Source: Armillaria gallica
Taxonomy: Eukaryota; Basidiomycota; Agaricomycetes; Agaricales; Physalacriaceae
Reading direction: 5' to 3'
Assembly (NCBI GenBank): GCA_037576215.1
Contig: JBANDB010000001.1
Span: 2,542,001 to 2,606,000 of the forward strand
DNA length: 64,000 nt
This document shows positions 1 through 10,631 of the stretch, piece by piece. The notes under the pieces are model-generated. The model was not told the origin of the DNA, did not search any database, and was given only the letters and a program-made list of their open reading frames with translations. Every line of letters begins with the position of its first letter. Positions within the stretch are counted from its first letter, which is position 1. The translations under genes and the position numbers were made by a program.

Positions 1-7
1 ACTCCCA

Positions 8-2316
8 ATGTCGAAACTCAACTATACTCCCGTTGACGAGATTGACAAGGTGAAAGGCTTTCCCACCGCTGTCATGATCATTGCCGCTGACCATGTCATG
101 TAGATCCATGCAGACTTATTGAATACCTTCAAGTCAGGAAAGGTCCAGCCGATAGCATACCGAAAATACGTCCTGCTCCAGCTCGGGTACCTCTTGAAGG
201 ACAATATCGCCAGGTTCGAGGATGCGCTGATGGCAGACCTGGGCAAGCCAAAGATAGAGGTTTCATTGTGCGTACGGTTCGAAAGTTTGAACGTCACTGA
301 CCTTCTAAATAGTACCGAGATTGCGCCAGCGTTAACTGAAATTAAGGATGCTTACTCGAACGTCGAGAAATGGGCCAAGCCAGAGAAACCCGCATTCTCT
401 ATGAACTACACGCCCATGCGACGGATCATCTACAAGCAGGGAAAGGGCGTCGTGCTCATTATCAGTCCTTTCAATTACCCCATCCTCATGTCTTTTGGAC
501 CTATAGTACGCCTTCTGCTTGTTTACCGTTCAGCCCATTCACGCTGATTACAGGCGTCTGCAATTGCTGCTGGCAATACCATCATGATCAAACCCTCCGA
601 ACAGACCCCGGCCGCATCTTCTTTGTTGGCGGAGCTATTCCCCAAATATGTCGACCCTTCGGTCATCCGTATCGTCAACGGTGGGGTTGCGGAGACAAGC
701 AAGGTACGTACCTATGGTTGCGGACCATTTTTGGCCTGATGAGTAACTTCATAGCTCTTGGAACACCCATGGGGACACAGTACGTTTATTCTTTCCGTCA
801 GAGACAATCCGTACTGACAACGGAGCCAGTATTGTTCACTGGCAGTGGGCGTGTTGGACGTATCGTCGCTTCCGCTGCAGGAAAAACTTTGACTCCCGTC
901 TCCCTTGAGGCAAGCAAAACCGTCTGAGCCGTGTTTTGACAACTTATTTCCAACAGCTTGGTGGCAAATCGCCCGTGTTTGTTGACCCAACATGCGACCT
1001 TCCAATGACTACACGCCGTATCTTCTGGGGCAAGGTTGTGAATGCCGGCCAGACCTGTGTTGCACCGGACTACATCCTGGTTCCAAAAGACTTCCAAGAC
1101 AAGTTTATCGAAGCACTTAAAGCTACGTGTGTGCCACTCATTTGTCAAATGAACTTTGCATAAGCTGACTTCACTCAACCAGCAACGATTCATTCTATCC
1201 TACTCCCGAGGCTGAAGCAAACTCCATCGGCAGACTTGTCTCGCCACAGGCATACAACCGGCTCTCCAACTTGTTAAAGTCGACGAAAGGAACCATTGCC
1301 TTCGGCGGTAAACTCGATGAAGCCACAAAGTATATTCAGCCAACGGTTGTGAGGGATGTTTCATTCGACGATCCTCTTATGTCTGAGTAAGTGCCTTGTA
1401 ATACCTCTTCTTCGCCTCTTCATTGATACCTTGCGCAGAGAATTATTCGGCCCTATCCTGCCGATCGTACCCGTTGACAATATTGACGAGGCTATCAAGT
1501 TTGTCAATGCCCAGTAAGTATCGTGGATGCACTTTACCGCTCGTATTCTCATTGTTACGTCTAGCGATCATCCCTTGGCTCTCTACGTGTTCAGTCAGGA
1601 TAGCGAAGTCAAGACGAAGAGTTGGGGAATCCTTCGGCTATAACGATTGTTTACTGACCAGGCATCTAGTTATTAACAGCACTCAAAGTGGGGCCGTTTG
1701 TATGAACGAGACAATGACTCACGTTGCAGGTTCCTACCGTCATTCTTGTACATTCTTTCTGTTAATTGATCATCGGTTTATCTCCAGCGGAGGGCCTACC
1801 TTTTGGCGGAATTGGTCCTAGTGGCAGTATGTGTTTCACATCACTGCTCTGTTCGCTGCTCTAACCCTTTTCACCTCCCAGGTGGACATTACAAGGGCAA
1901 GGTAAGGAAGTTGCTGCTTCTGCATCAAGCCTCCTGAAACCACGTTGCGCGCTAGTTTGGCTTTGGCACATTTACGCACACGCGTGCGTCCCTAGACTCT
2001 CCTGGATGGTACGATCTTCCGTTTGGAGACTATTAGCTGTCTGATCTCTTTTGATTTCGTAGGCTGGACAAGATTTTATCGTCTCGCTATCCTCCTTACA
2101 CCGTGTGTTCTTTGCTACTGCTTTGTTCATTACTAATACTCAATACTCCAACAGGACAAGAAGCTGAATACCTTGAGTTGGCTGTCCCCTACGTTACCCG
2201 CACGACCAACAGGTCCGCCGACACCGACAGAAGGCCGATCCTTCACAAAATGGTTCTTGTTCGCTTTAGCTACTGTTTTTGCGGGATTGCTAACTAAGAA
2301 GGAGATTTTGGCCTGA
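8..2316 (+). CDS. HFD1: Tail-anchored fatty aldehyde dehydrogenase (ALDH family 3), 16 exons
   Basis: Oxidises long-chain fatty aldehydes to fatty acids with NAD(P)+, probably on an organelle membrane. Exons by splice-site reading: 8-49, 104-267, 313-505, 554-703, 755-779, 830-909, 957-1126, 1183-1386, 1439-1513, 1565-1620, 1670-1729, 1788-1826, 1882-1901, 1956-2008, 2063-2102, 2155-2316. They sum to 1533 nt, an uninterrupted 510-residue protein, so the gene looks intact. Family motifs: ISPFNYP near residue 120, the GSGRVG NAD-binding turn, catalytic Glu218 in the LELGGK motif, catalytic Cys252 in NAGQTC, and EELFGPILP. Residues 490-503 form a single hydrophobic C-terminal segment followed by Lys-Lys, the tail anchor typical of ALDH3A2/yeast Hfd1. 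Intron 6 (910-956) begins with GC instead of GT. The ATG at 8 is the first in frame and fits the family N-terminus; the promoter lies outside the window. Family assignment is secure; exact substrate is inferred. Confidence 0.93.
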
Positions 2317-2709
2317 ATGTTGTGGGATCATTTGTAGACCACAATGTAACCGTCTGATGATCTATGATTTATGGAAACCTGTACCGTGATATCTTTTGCG
2401 TAATGATGTTGACATTTTGTGGTGACCCGCGGCGGTCTGAGGGAACGCGTGCTGCTTTCGGAGTCGGCAAGATTCTTGAGATATACGTTTCTGGACTGTG
2501 CTGGGCCTGTACTGTTTCCTTTCAAATGTCGGCCAGTGTGAATAAGTACTGTATGAAGGAAAATCGAAATGTGATCTAGGTCGATGAATGCAATGCAATT
2601 AAACAATCATTATCTATACACATCATTGAATTTCCGTTCCATTCCATCATGTACATCATGCAAAGCTGTTCAGTGCTTCTCCGAATCTGCCTATCCGAAT
2701 CGCATCCCC
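2317..2709. other. Intergenic, convergent 3' regions
   Basis: This is the 3' flank of the aldehyde dehydrogenase gene, running into the end of a minus-strand fragment. No convincing reading frame, RNA gene or repeat is visible. Confidence 0.5.
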
Positions 2710-3106
2710 TCAAGCGACCTGCGTCGGCGTCATCGGAACTGCCAGGCCAGTTGTGCGCACCACCGGAGTCCTTCCTCTCCAACTAAGCTCCTCCACAACT
2801 TTATTACCCTTCCTCCAATTTGACCGTTCCGACTTTGATCTCCCTGGCTGCCTGCGAGGATTTGGCTTCCCTCCAGCCTTCTTCTCCTGACTGTGCCGTG
2901 GTGGCTTCCAGTCTAATCCCTTGACAATCTCCGGAAAACGGTCATGGAGCATGATCTTTGCGTCACATAAGATGTCTGCGAGATAAGAGTGATGTCCGAT
3001 GTTCAGGAGCTCGGTGATGTTGTATATCGGCAGACGGGATATTGAGTCTAAAAGCGGTCCCGTTAGATGGCTGTCGGTCGAAGGAGAAAGGGCTGTGTTA
3101 CTCACG
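2710..3106 (-). pseudogene. 3' end of an unrecognised gene (partial or decayed)
   Basis: A minus-strand frame of about 118 codons runs from 3070 to the stop at 2710. It is preceded by a possible 35-nt intron (3071-3105, GTGAGT...GACAG). The exon has a folded-protein look in its first half (PIYNITELLNIGHHSYL, then KIMLHDRFPEIVKGLDW) and a basic, low-complexity tail. Upstream, every frame closes within about 60 nt and no start exon could be found, so the 5' part seems lost or lies in the non-coding-looking sequence above 3120. I do not recognise the family. It points toward the aldehyde dehydrogenase gene, ending about 390 bp from that gene's stop. Confidence 0.4.
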
Positions 3107-4646
3107 TAGACCATTGGCCGACTCAGGAGTACACCGCACAATTGAGTTCAGCTGAATTTGAGCTCCATTGTGCATGAATTCGTGGTTGTGTGGTCAATGC
3201 CGATTTGGTATATCTCCGATGCCAAATCGACTTGAGGACGATAATCAAATCCGGGCCGATTTGGGACGTCCAGGTCAAATTGACCTGAATGCGCGTTGGT
3301 ACCAATGCGGTCTGACACTGAGGCTGCGATTTTACCTGACATCTCAACGGAAATTCACCTCAATTGCCACTGATTTCTTCCTGATTTTGATAGGGTACAC
3401 GGATGCCCCAACTACCTCATATCCGATGGGGTTCATTTAACTATCGCTCCATTCTATTTCCATTCCAGGCCATTTCTAATATAATATATACACTGGCATG
3501 CCAACGTACAAAATTGCTATAGTACGTTAAATCTAAATTGCTTGTCCTCGTCTTCTCAACCGGGGACCCCTGTCTGCACGAGCTGAATGTGATTCCAAAC
3601 CAAACCAGCGTCTTCCCAGAAGCTGATGTACACCTGATGGCCTCTCAGGATCCACGGATCCCCGCATGGCGCCAGTTAAACGTAGTGTCGAGTTGCATCA
3701 GTATTAAAAAAAAACTTAGCCCCATATAGCGAGGGTACCTCTTAAATGGTACCGCCATGACGTGACTTGGCCGGTTCTCATCCTTCTCAACTTTTGCCGC
3801 CTTGAAAAAATGTTCGACACCTTGGCGCCTTTTTTGAAAGCCTCGGTGGACCCCAGTCCAGATGCCAGACATGGCAGGAAAAGTCGGCATTGTACTACAG
3901 TGTCGTTACCGGACTAGTCTCGTGAGCCTGAGAGTGCCAAATCCTCCTGTTGATGATGATGATCTGAATTGGTGATCGGCAAGACGCCTCGTAAGGGGTA
4001 AAAATGCGGGAGTGAATCGTGCAATACATGTAGTATCAGCACTGCTGACAGTGATATGACCTCGTTCGTAAAGTTCTCACCTTATTCGAACATTATCGAT
4101 GGACCCAACTCGGACGCCAACACTTGCGACGAAATATAAAGTTACCGGGGCTATGATTTCGAATCCCGAGAGACAGATGGCAGAAGGAGCATTGAATATG
4201 AACCTTTTGGCGCCCATATCAGCTGGCCAGGGCCATATCGCTTCAAGCTCATTGCGGAGACCAGGGTCTATTCTTGCGGGAAACAGGATGGAAGCCGGTG
4301 AAAGGAAAAAAGATTGTAGCTGCGCATCGGAAGACTTGGCATCTGAACAGTTTTGCAACGAGAATGGATCAACCAGAACATCGAACGAGGCTTCTACCGT
4401 TTTCTATTGAGTTCTGGTCACTGCATAATGTATAACCTGTTTGTAGTGAATGGCCTGCTCTGTGAATAGCTCCTATTTGATTATCCCGAGTGATGCTTCT
4501 ACTCCGAGTCCTCACTTCAACATTCTATATTCAACGGTACTAATTTGCTGCTCGAAAATTCCTGGAAACCTCGTATTTGAAACTCAAAGCCTTGAGCCCG
4601 ATGGCCCCGATCCCTCACTATAAATTGGGCAGAACTCGCCGAACGA
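3107..4646. other. Non-coding-looking stretch
   Basis: No convincing gene. An open frame of about 103 codons (4099-4410, plus) and an overlapping minus frame (4077-4358) cover the same bases, but neither has recognisable motifs, splice signals or a codon pattern that favours it. From 3150 to 3450 the sequence is rich in CAAATTGACC/CCAAATCG-like words, which may be an old repeat. Confidence 0.4.
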
Positions 4647-5330
4647 ATGCCGCCTGATGCCGTCTGTGCCTCATCCGGGGATTATAGAATGTGCCCGAGA
4701 TTCAGCTCTCGACTATGTTTTTTAATGTTCATACCTTACTTGATGGCTCCAACTGGCGCTAATCAAATCTATCTGATATTAGTTCTTTCAAACTCCGCCA
4801 GTGGTGCCTGCGCACAGATCACACCATCTCACGTGACGTTGACTTTTGGATCCGAAATTCAATCCGAATTGATCTCCACGTCTCTTCCCTTTCCCCTCCA
4901 TCCTTGTTCAAAGGACAATCTCAACGTCGAACCTCAGCATCGAAATAACACTTTGAATTTGGGCCCCAAAATCTATCATGCTTTTGTGGGCGAGGTGCAG
5001 GGGTGGTGGTGCATATTGTGTCCAGGGATTCCGGATGGGTTCAAATGGGCTTTGCATACGGTATGTTTCTCTCCCGGGGGGCTGGTTCTTTAAGCACTGA
5101 CGTCCTTCTACTCCAGTGTTTTGTCATTCGTCTAAAGGTAAGTCCCTAGTCTAGGAGATTACGTTTGCTCACAGCAGGTACATTTGAGGCTCGTGCAAAT
5201 TTTTTGGTGCGGGACTTGGATTCAAACACCATCCAATTCGATCTGGGTGGCCGCAGTACCAACGGGACAAGACCCAGCATCATCAAAGATGCTTGGTCTT
5301 TCGTCCTTTTACTTTTTGATCTTCACTTGA
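4647..5330 (+). CDS. Hypothetical protein, three exons (tentative)
   Basis: A frame opens at ATG 4647. It can be joined over two standard introns: 5061-5116 (GTATGT...CCAG) and 5138-5177 (GTAAGT...GCAG). The exons are 4647-5060, a 21-nt micro-exon at 5117-5137, and 5178-5330. All three exon lengths are multiples of three, giving 195 residues. The N-terminal half contains a hydrophobic stretch around residues 25-52 that could be membrane-inserted. No known family is recognised and the third exon is weak, so the regular phasing is the main support. It lies about 290 bp upstream of a truncated membrane-protein gene in the same direction and could be a degraded relative of host genes. Confidence 0.33.
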
Positions 5331-5571
5331 TGCTTAAGGCTCCTGATCCGATGCAACTCGAACCGGCGAAGGTTGGTTTGATTGATCTATCCCAGCATAT
5401 AGCAGCGGTCTTGATCGTGGCACTGTATTATCCTGTGACTCTGCCTGTGTACATCACCCTTCCATCCGATATCGATTGTCCAGTATGAAACGAGGTAGCA
5501 CAACAGAGCGCCGGAGGAGCTTATTGATTCCCGAAGCCGGGGGAGGGATCAAGGGGATGACTCTCATGCTG

Positions 5572-5579
5572 TTATAAAG
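5572..5579 (+). promoter_or_regulatory. TATA-like box
   Basis: TTATAAAG lies about 40 bp upstream of the ATG at 5616, a plausible core promoter spacing for that gene. Confidence 0.4.
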
Positions 5580-5615
5580 GCAGTAACCCCACGCTTCTTT
5601 CTCAACTACTTTCAA

Positions 5616-5880
5616 ATGGCCGAAGCTTCACTCAACAGTACTTTTGGCGCATTCCTCATTAGCGTCATCGTGTCTTCATGGTTCATTACACCCTGGATGC
5701 ATTAATCTGTATTCTGATCTCTCTGTATTCTAGCTTGTTTGGTGTCACCTGCACTCAAACCTGGTATTATTTCACTCGCTACTCTGACAATATCGCCGTC
5801 AAAGTCTTGGTAAGCATATAATCCCCCCTCTCAACCACCCGATTCTAATAGGTTCGAAGGTCAGCGCTGTGTGGTATTCA
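5616..5880 (+). pseudogene. 5' fragment of a fungal seven-helix membrane protein (DUF6534-like)
   Basis: The ATG at 5616 opens a first exon (5616-5680) encoding a Ser/Thr start and a hydrophobic helix. A 53-nt intron follows (5681-5733), then exon 2 (5734-5809) encoding a second segment with CTQTWYYFTRY, a hallmark of the large agaricomycete membrane-protein family annotated as DUF6534. Exon 2 ends at a GTAAGC donor. After a possible acceptor near 5851 the expected next helix is missing and the frame stops within 13 codons. The full family protein is about 300 residues, so only about the first 47 codons survive. The break lies immediately before the terminal-repeat sequence at 5950, which may have caused it. 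Function in this family is unknown. Confidence 0.55.
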
Positions 5881-5949
5881 TCATGAATAATCAAATATGA
5901 AATTGATACCGACTCTTACCGGTTTGCATAGGATTTTAGAAGTTTTCAT

Positions 5950-6473
5950 ATGGCTTTCATTAGCAAGGGGGTACCGGAATGTCGGCCCGGAACACCGGGT
6001 AGGTAGGTAGGTTGGGCCGGCAGGCCCGAAAAAAAAAGTTGACCTCCCATATTGGGGCCTAAAAACGACTTTTTGGGGGATGTTATAGATATATTTTGAT
6101 GTAATACATACCATGGTACATGATATTTACCTCTGAGAATATGATAATGGGTTTTCTAGACATCTTCACCAGCACTCTTTGGCATCAATGCTTACTGCAT
6201 CATGATGATGTCACACACCTTAATAAACAAATTTTGCAATATATGCCCAATAGAATACAGACTGTGTGCAAAAACATCAGGATATCTATCAAACAGGTAC
6301 TTTTGAGACAAAAATAGGCCAAAAAGCATCAAAATGACCCTAAATTAGGCAGAATGACATCATACAAGTCATGTGAAGGTAGGTAGGTCCAGCACCAATG
6401 CATGAAAATATTTAATCGACCCTATGTTTTTTTTTTTTTTTTTCATATTCGGACCCCCTTGTTCATTAGCCAT
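5950..6473. repeat. MITE-like element with imperfect terminal inverted repeats
   Basis: The left end (5950-5980: ATGGCT, then AAGGGGGT, then CCGGAAT) and the right end (6442-6473) read as imperfect inverted copies of each other over about 30 bp. The 524-bp body has no coding frame, contains GGTAGGTAGGT in both halves and a poly-T run near 6427. No clear target duplication was found, so the boundaries are approximate. Confidence 0.4.
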
Positions 6474-7204
6474 GCCATTTACCACTATGTCATACTACAT
6501 TATGGGAAACCTGCTTCACTAGCTGAAATCACAGTAATTTGGTAAGTACCACAATTTTCATGGGAGAATGAAACTCAAATACATGTTAGGTCTGTATGTG
6601 TGAGTCCCCAGACCTGTCTGCATGAGCTCTTACCTATATATATATGCCAACCAGCTTAACATCGGCCTAATGGTATGTGATTTAACACTGTCCATATTCT
6701 TCAAGCTGTCTCTTGATGAGAATGATTGTAGGATATCATTACTTGCCTTGTCTACTTATTTTATGCCCAATGGATATTATTATTGTTGCCACAATTCTTT
6801 CTTTTCCAATTACCTCCATCTGATATTTTTTATGCAGTGTTGAAACACAATGTGCCCCTAGTGGCTGTCGTTGTGAGGTTCCTATGATTCTGTGTTATTC
6901 AGCAACACTCACTCTTGAATCAGGTTGTTCTCTCTATCTGTCGCCTGGGTGAGTGGCTCGTACTCTTTTTTCTATCTTCCATAATGTAGCCTGTGTTTCT
7001 GTCTAGGAGTAGGCCTGAGTGCATATTTGAGCTGTTCATATGAAGGATGTTAATCAGAATCTTGTTCCTCATGCCTTTTAAGTATCACTGGCTACAGGTT
7101 AGGATTGATGGTACTTCTCAGACATGATCTCCATCTCATTGTCACCATTTTCAGCATGCATCTCAAGTACTTTGTGTCTTTTGCATGCCTCAGTATGAAA
7201 GTGC
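6474..7204. other. AT-rich stretch without recognisable genes
   Basis: This is about 730 bp between the MITE-like element and the truncated LTR of E1. Only short hydrophobic frames occur (for example 6622-6843), with no support as genes. It is probably old repeat DNA. Confidence 0.4.
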
Positions 7205-7430
7205 CTTCATCTTAGTACCCATTACAGACCCTCACTTTAGTATATAAGTAGTGTACTCAAAGCTGTATATTCCCTAGCTTTGAGCTAATGTTTATTCATA
7301 CCGAAACACATTCCTTCTCGCTAAGCGCTATTAAGTTAGTCTTGATCGCCAATCATCACAGGACTAGTTGGTGACTGTACGAATGCGATACAGCCAACTA
7401 TTTACCCTTGATTGGAGTTCGGGTCTTACA
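7205..7430 (+). repeat. E1 5' LTR, 5'-truncated
   Basis: It matches the last 224 bp of the 3' LTR at 15328-15551 and ends in GGGTCTTACA. The U3 part with the GATA cluster is missing. Confidence 0.9.
7241..7290 (+). promoter_or_regulatory. LTR core promoter and probable transcript start
   Basis: TATATAAGTA at 7241 is followed about 35 bp later by AGCTTTGAGCTAA (7276-7288). That second word is the complement of the priming site just outside the LTR. In self-priming elements it would be the first bases of the RNA, so I place the start near 7276. Confidence 0.55.
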
Positions 7431-7431
7431 T

Positions 7432-7444
7432 TTAGCTCAAAGCT
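7432..7444 (+). promoter_or_regulatory. Self-priming primer-binding site
   Basis: TTAGCTCAAAGCT begins one base after the LTR end and is the exact reverse complement of 13 bases in the R region of the same LTR (7276-7288). No tRNA 3'-end complement is seen at this position. The arrangement matches the self-priming mechanism known from Tf1/sushi-type elements. Confidence 0.65.
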
Positions 7445-7472
7445 TTTTCTTACCCTTCTCCTAGACACACCC

Positions 7473-7655
7473 ATGGAAAACGACGACGCTTGTATTATAG
7501 CCATCTCACTAGGAATACTGAGCGCCACCTTTCTTTCCATTGCTCTCATACTTGCCATCAGGTTCCGCTATAGACCGAGACAACAAGTAGAGACACCCTG
7601 CATCACCCCCTCAGTCATTACAGACAACTCCAATGGCATCCCGCTCGAGCAGTAG
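7473..7655 (+). pseudogene. Gag N-terminal segment with a transmembrane-like helix (E1)
   Basis: The ATG at 7473 is the first after the priming site. It opens 60 codons: an acidic start (MENDD), a hydrophobic stretch of about 24 residues rich in Ile/Leu/Ala/Ser, then Arg-rich residues (RFRYRPR) and a polar tail ending at TAG 7653. E2 has the homologous start (MEHDN, hydrophobic core, AIRFHR) at 27231 and there it reads on into the proline-rich part of Gag, so this is the true N-terminus of Gag. In E1 the same frame continues past the TAG to about 8097 with further similarity to E2, so E1 Gag is broken by a stop and a frameshift. A membrane-anchoring or targeting role is inference. Confidence 0.55.
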
Positions 7656-10008
7656 CCACCCCGACTCCATGCACCCATACCACGGCGACCGATCCCAATC
7701 CACGAGTTCGCTAGGGCAGGAGTTGACGAGGCGGAGATGGACATTCCTGAGTCAACTCCTCCCATCATCCCAGAGAGAGAATCTTCTACCACTCCCAGAA
7801 GGGATCTACCCGACATCACCATTACCTCTGAGCATCCCGCTTCCTACTATGCCGCATATATCCCTCGAACTCCCTCACCCGACATGCACACCCGAGTCTC
7901 CCCCTGTGGCAGGAGATTCGACGTGGGTCACAACACCAGACCCAATGCCCCAACCAACAGTAATGATCCTTGGGGCGACATCAACTACGCTCCACCACCC
8001 CCAGCCCCTTGGTCTCCCGATCAGGAGTTCTGGGATAACGTCACCATCCCATACAGCGCCTACTTTCCCTCCATGCGTGACGGATCCCCCGATCACTGAA
8101 CCCCTCCCCTGGCAGGATACAGGCATGTTCAGTTCTGGGACCAGCCCGAGCAGGCACTCGAGCCTGTACCAACCATCAAGGAACCTGTCGCCGGTCCCTC
8201 CTGTCTCAGGAGGACCCAGGGTCCCTTTGGCCATGACTACTGGCGGAACGTCGACATCCAGCGTCTCGCACCACCCCCGTGCCCCGACACCCCGCTCCGA
8301 TCCATTGAGAGCATCGACTGAGATGCTGCCAGATATACGATCGACGAGCATGGAGAAACAGTCGAGCTCGAGGGCAGCAACACCGTCACCGAGGGACTCC
8401 CTGAGCAGGAGTATATCAACGGGATCCACAGACAGTCTCCCGATCCCCTCTCATTCTCTGCTGAGCCATCCCGTGAGCCGCCGATCCAGACCGCCAACCC
8501 CAGTAATAATGACACTAGCTGATGCCATCAACTTTTGTAACGAAACAGACGATGACCTCACAGTCCCCATTCCCGCTTTATTAAGGCAAGCAAATTATCA
8601 GGATATATATAATTACTTCGCCTATGAATTACCTTTCGCTCTGGTTTGGGGAAACACCCAAGCCAGAAACACTTATTTTATGAGGATACAGAGAGGTCTC
8701 CCAGCAGATGAGATCTTACAGTATGAGGCGGAGCGAAACGCTCGCCTCCTATGGAACGAAATACACCCGGATGCCATAATTGAGGAATTCCCTCCTTATG
8801 AAGAAGCCGCACAGGAAATCGAGATACAGGAACCACTGCCGGATGAACCACCAGTACCACCTCCTTGGGTCATGAATACCTTCGCCTACGCTACGAGACA
8901 GGCAGCACCAGGAACGTACCAACGCAGGTACCTACCTTTTGCCGGTGGCAGTCACCGAGCCAGAGCAGGCGCAGGAGGAGGTGGAGGTGGCAGACAACCC
9001 GCACAACCTCCGCAACCTCCCACCGCACCAGTACGGGTAATGCTCCCACGCTTTCCAGCACCCCCAGCACTACCAGATCCACCAGTACCCTGGCAACTAC
9101 TCGCCGGAGCTGTCACCCCCTACGATGACTTCAAACCAAAAATCTTGAAAGAAGTCAATGATTTTAAAGGGGACTCCACCGACATCACCTGCTTCTTCCT
9201 AAAGTGTGAATTGCACTTTGACGTGTTCAACTGACACTTCTGACACCACCCTCATAAAGTCGTCTTTTGTGTCTCTCAACTCGCAGAAGACGCTGAGAAG
9301 TGGTGGCAGTTGTGCACACAGATCATAGGAAAGACACCAGATGGAGAGCAGCAGTACCCGACTTACAAAGACTTCGTGTTGGAACTCAAGAAGAGATTCT
9401 GGAAGGATGCCGACGTGCAATTAAAGTACGTGCAGTGGGAGAAGCTTAGGCAAGCAGACCACAAGGATGGCGACAAGTTCTTCCAGCTCTTCAAAGAACT
9501 AGCCTACCACGCCAGAGTACGCAATAACGACCAAGTAATGCTCCATCAGGTCAAGAAGGCCACCTGCCAGACAAGCAAAAATACCATATACTCAGCTGAC
9601 GGAGACGTGCCAATTGGCTATGAAGACTGGAAGGCTCGTCTACTCCGGATTGACTACAACTGGCACCTCAAACAGGCAGAAGGAATGACAGCAGTACCAT
9701 CTCGACTGCAATCACAGAAGACAACCACGCCCACTAGGGGTGGCCAGACAGCAGCTCCCATACCATCAATGACGATGGCTACAGGGACAACTTACGGAAG
9801 ACACGGTGCACCAATGGATGTCGACGCAGCCAGGGCAGCATCAGTATGCTTTTGATGTGGCAAAAAGGGCCACTTCAAGCATGACTGCCCTAACTCAGCA
9901 AAAACCTGGGAAGAGGCATTACAACACCTCCACACTTATTGGGACCACCACCCAACTACGGAAAACCTCTCAACGATTGAGGAGGTAAAAGAGAGTGCCA
10001 AGAAGTAA
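7633..10008 (+). pseudogene. Gag of E1 (proline-rich region, capsid domain, zinc knuckle)
   Basis: Gag forms the particle that packages the element RNA. A frame from 7633 reaches 9231 and, through TGA codons at 9232, 9241 and 9853, continues to TAA 10006. Only the part after about 8500 is the genuine Gag frame, judged by similarity to E2 and E3: MTLADAINF and NYFAYEL, a Pro/Gly-rich linker (8940-9100), then the Retrotrans_gag capsid core (DFKPKILKEVNDF, CELHFDVFN, WWQLC, LKKRFWKDAD). A CCHC knuckle follows (C-GKKGHFKHDCP at 9859). Upstream of about 8500 the ancestral frame is the other one, which contains VPTIKEPVAGPSC as in E2. A frameshift therefore lies between about 8320 and 8500. The TGA codons stand where E3 has Trp and Arg, or where Arg is likely. 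Confidence 0.8.
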
Positions 10009-10631
10009 ATGATTCAACTTACTTGGCCAAGGACTTAGTTTCGGCTGGTACGCCTATCGCGCCTCATAAATGTACTTATATACCGCCTGTAGTAACCACT
10101 GCGCATTCAAATATACCCGCGACTTCACAATCAGACCAGAAACTAAGCAAGAATCAAATCACAGACCCAGGAATGAGCGCAATAGTTATTAAACTACTGG
10201 CTGCGGCTTGACGTTCGACGAGTAACCTATTACAGGCGAAAGCAAACGACAAGTCACCTACCATAGTGACACCCATCATAACGGTTAGACCAGATGGGGC
10301 AGGGGAACAAGCGCATAGCGCCCCCCCTGGCAAAACGGCTCTACGGAGTCCCTGCCTTGCAGGGAGTTTTGAGGGAATAGCTCTGGCAAAACCTCCTCTG
10401 GTAAAAGAGAACACCGTATGGCTACCAAAGTCTAAATCCCTTGCATACTAAGGGGCTTTGGCGATGGCCCAGGATGACATTGTCAATGTCCGATTACAGA
10501 AGATAGAAGACGCAAGAACAAGGGTCTATTTGCCCTCGGTCCTGAAAACCAAGGATGAACCGGAGTCGAGTAAGGGCCCCTGATTAGTTGCCAATGCCTA
10601 TCATGATGAAGGGTGACTTGACAAAGGGGGA
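10009..10631 (+). other. Gag-pol linker of E1
   Basis: This has the same frame as pol but is interrupted by stops at about 10209, 10449, 10581 and 10614. Parts are clearly conserved in E2 and E3 (SPTIVTPII, GSFEGIALAKPPLVKE), so it was coding or structured in the ancestor. The two TGA codons just before the MPNE start are also present in E3. Confidence 0.5.

Noticed and set aside
7633..8500. A long separate plus-strand gene starting at 7633
   Set aside because: The first about 280 codons have no counterpart in E2, where the other frame is conserved; the frame is open because the sequence is CpG/proline-rich and E1 carries a frameshift.
7875..8515. Minus-strand frames of 90-184 codons opposite E1 gag
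   Set aside because: They are shadows of the proline-rich Gag coding sequence; no start context, motif or splice signals.
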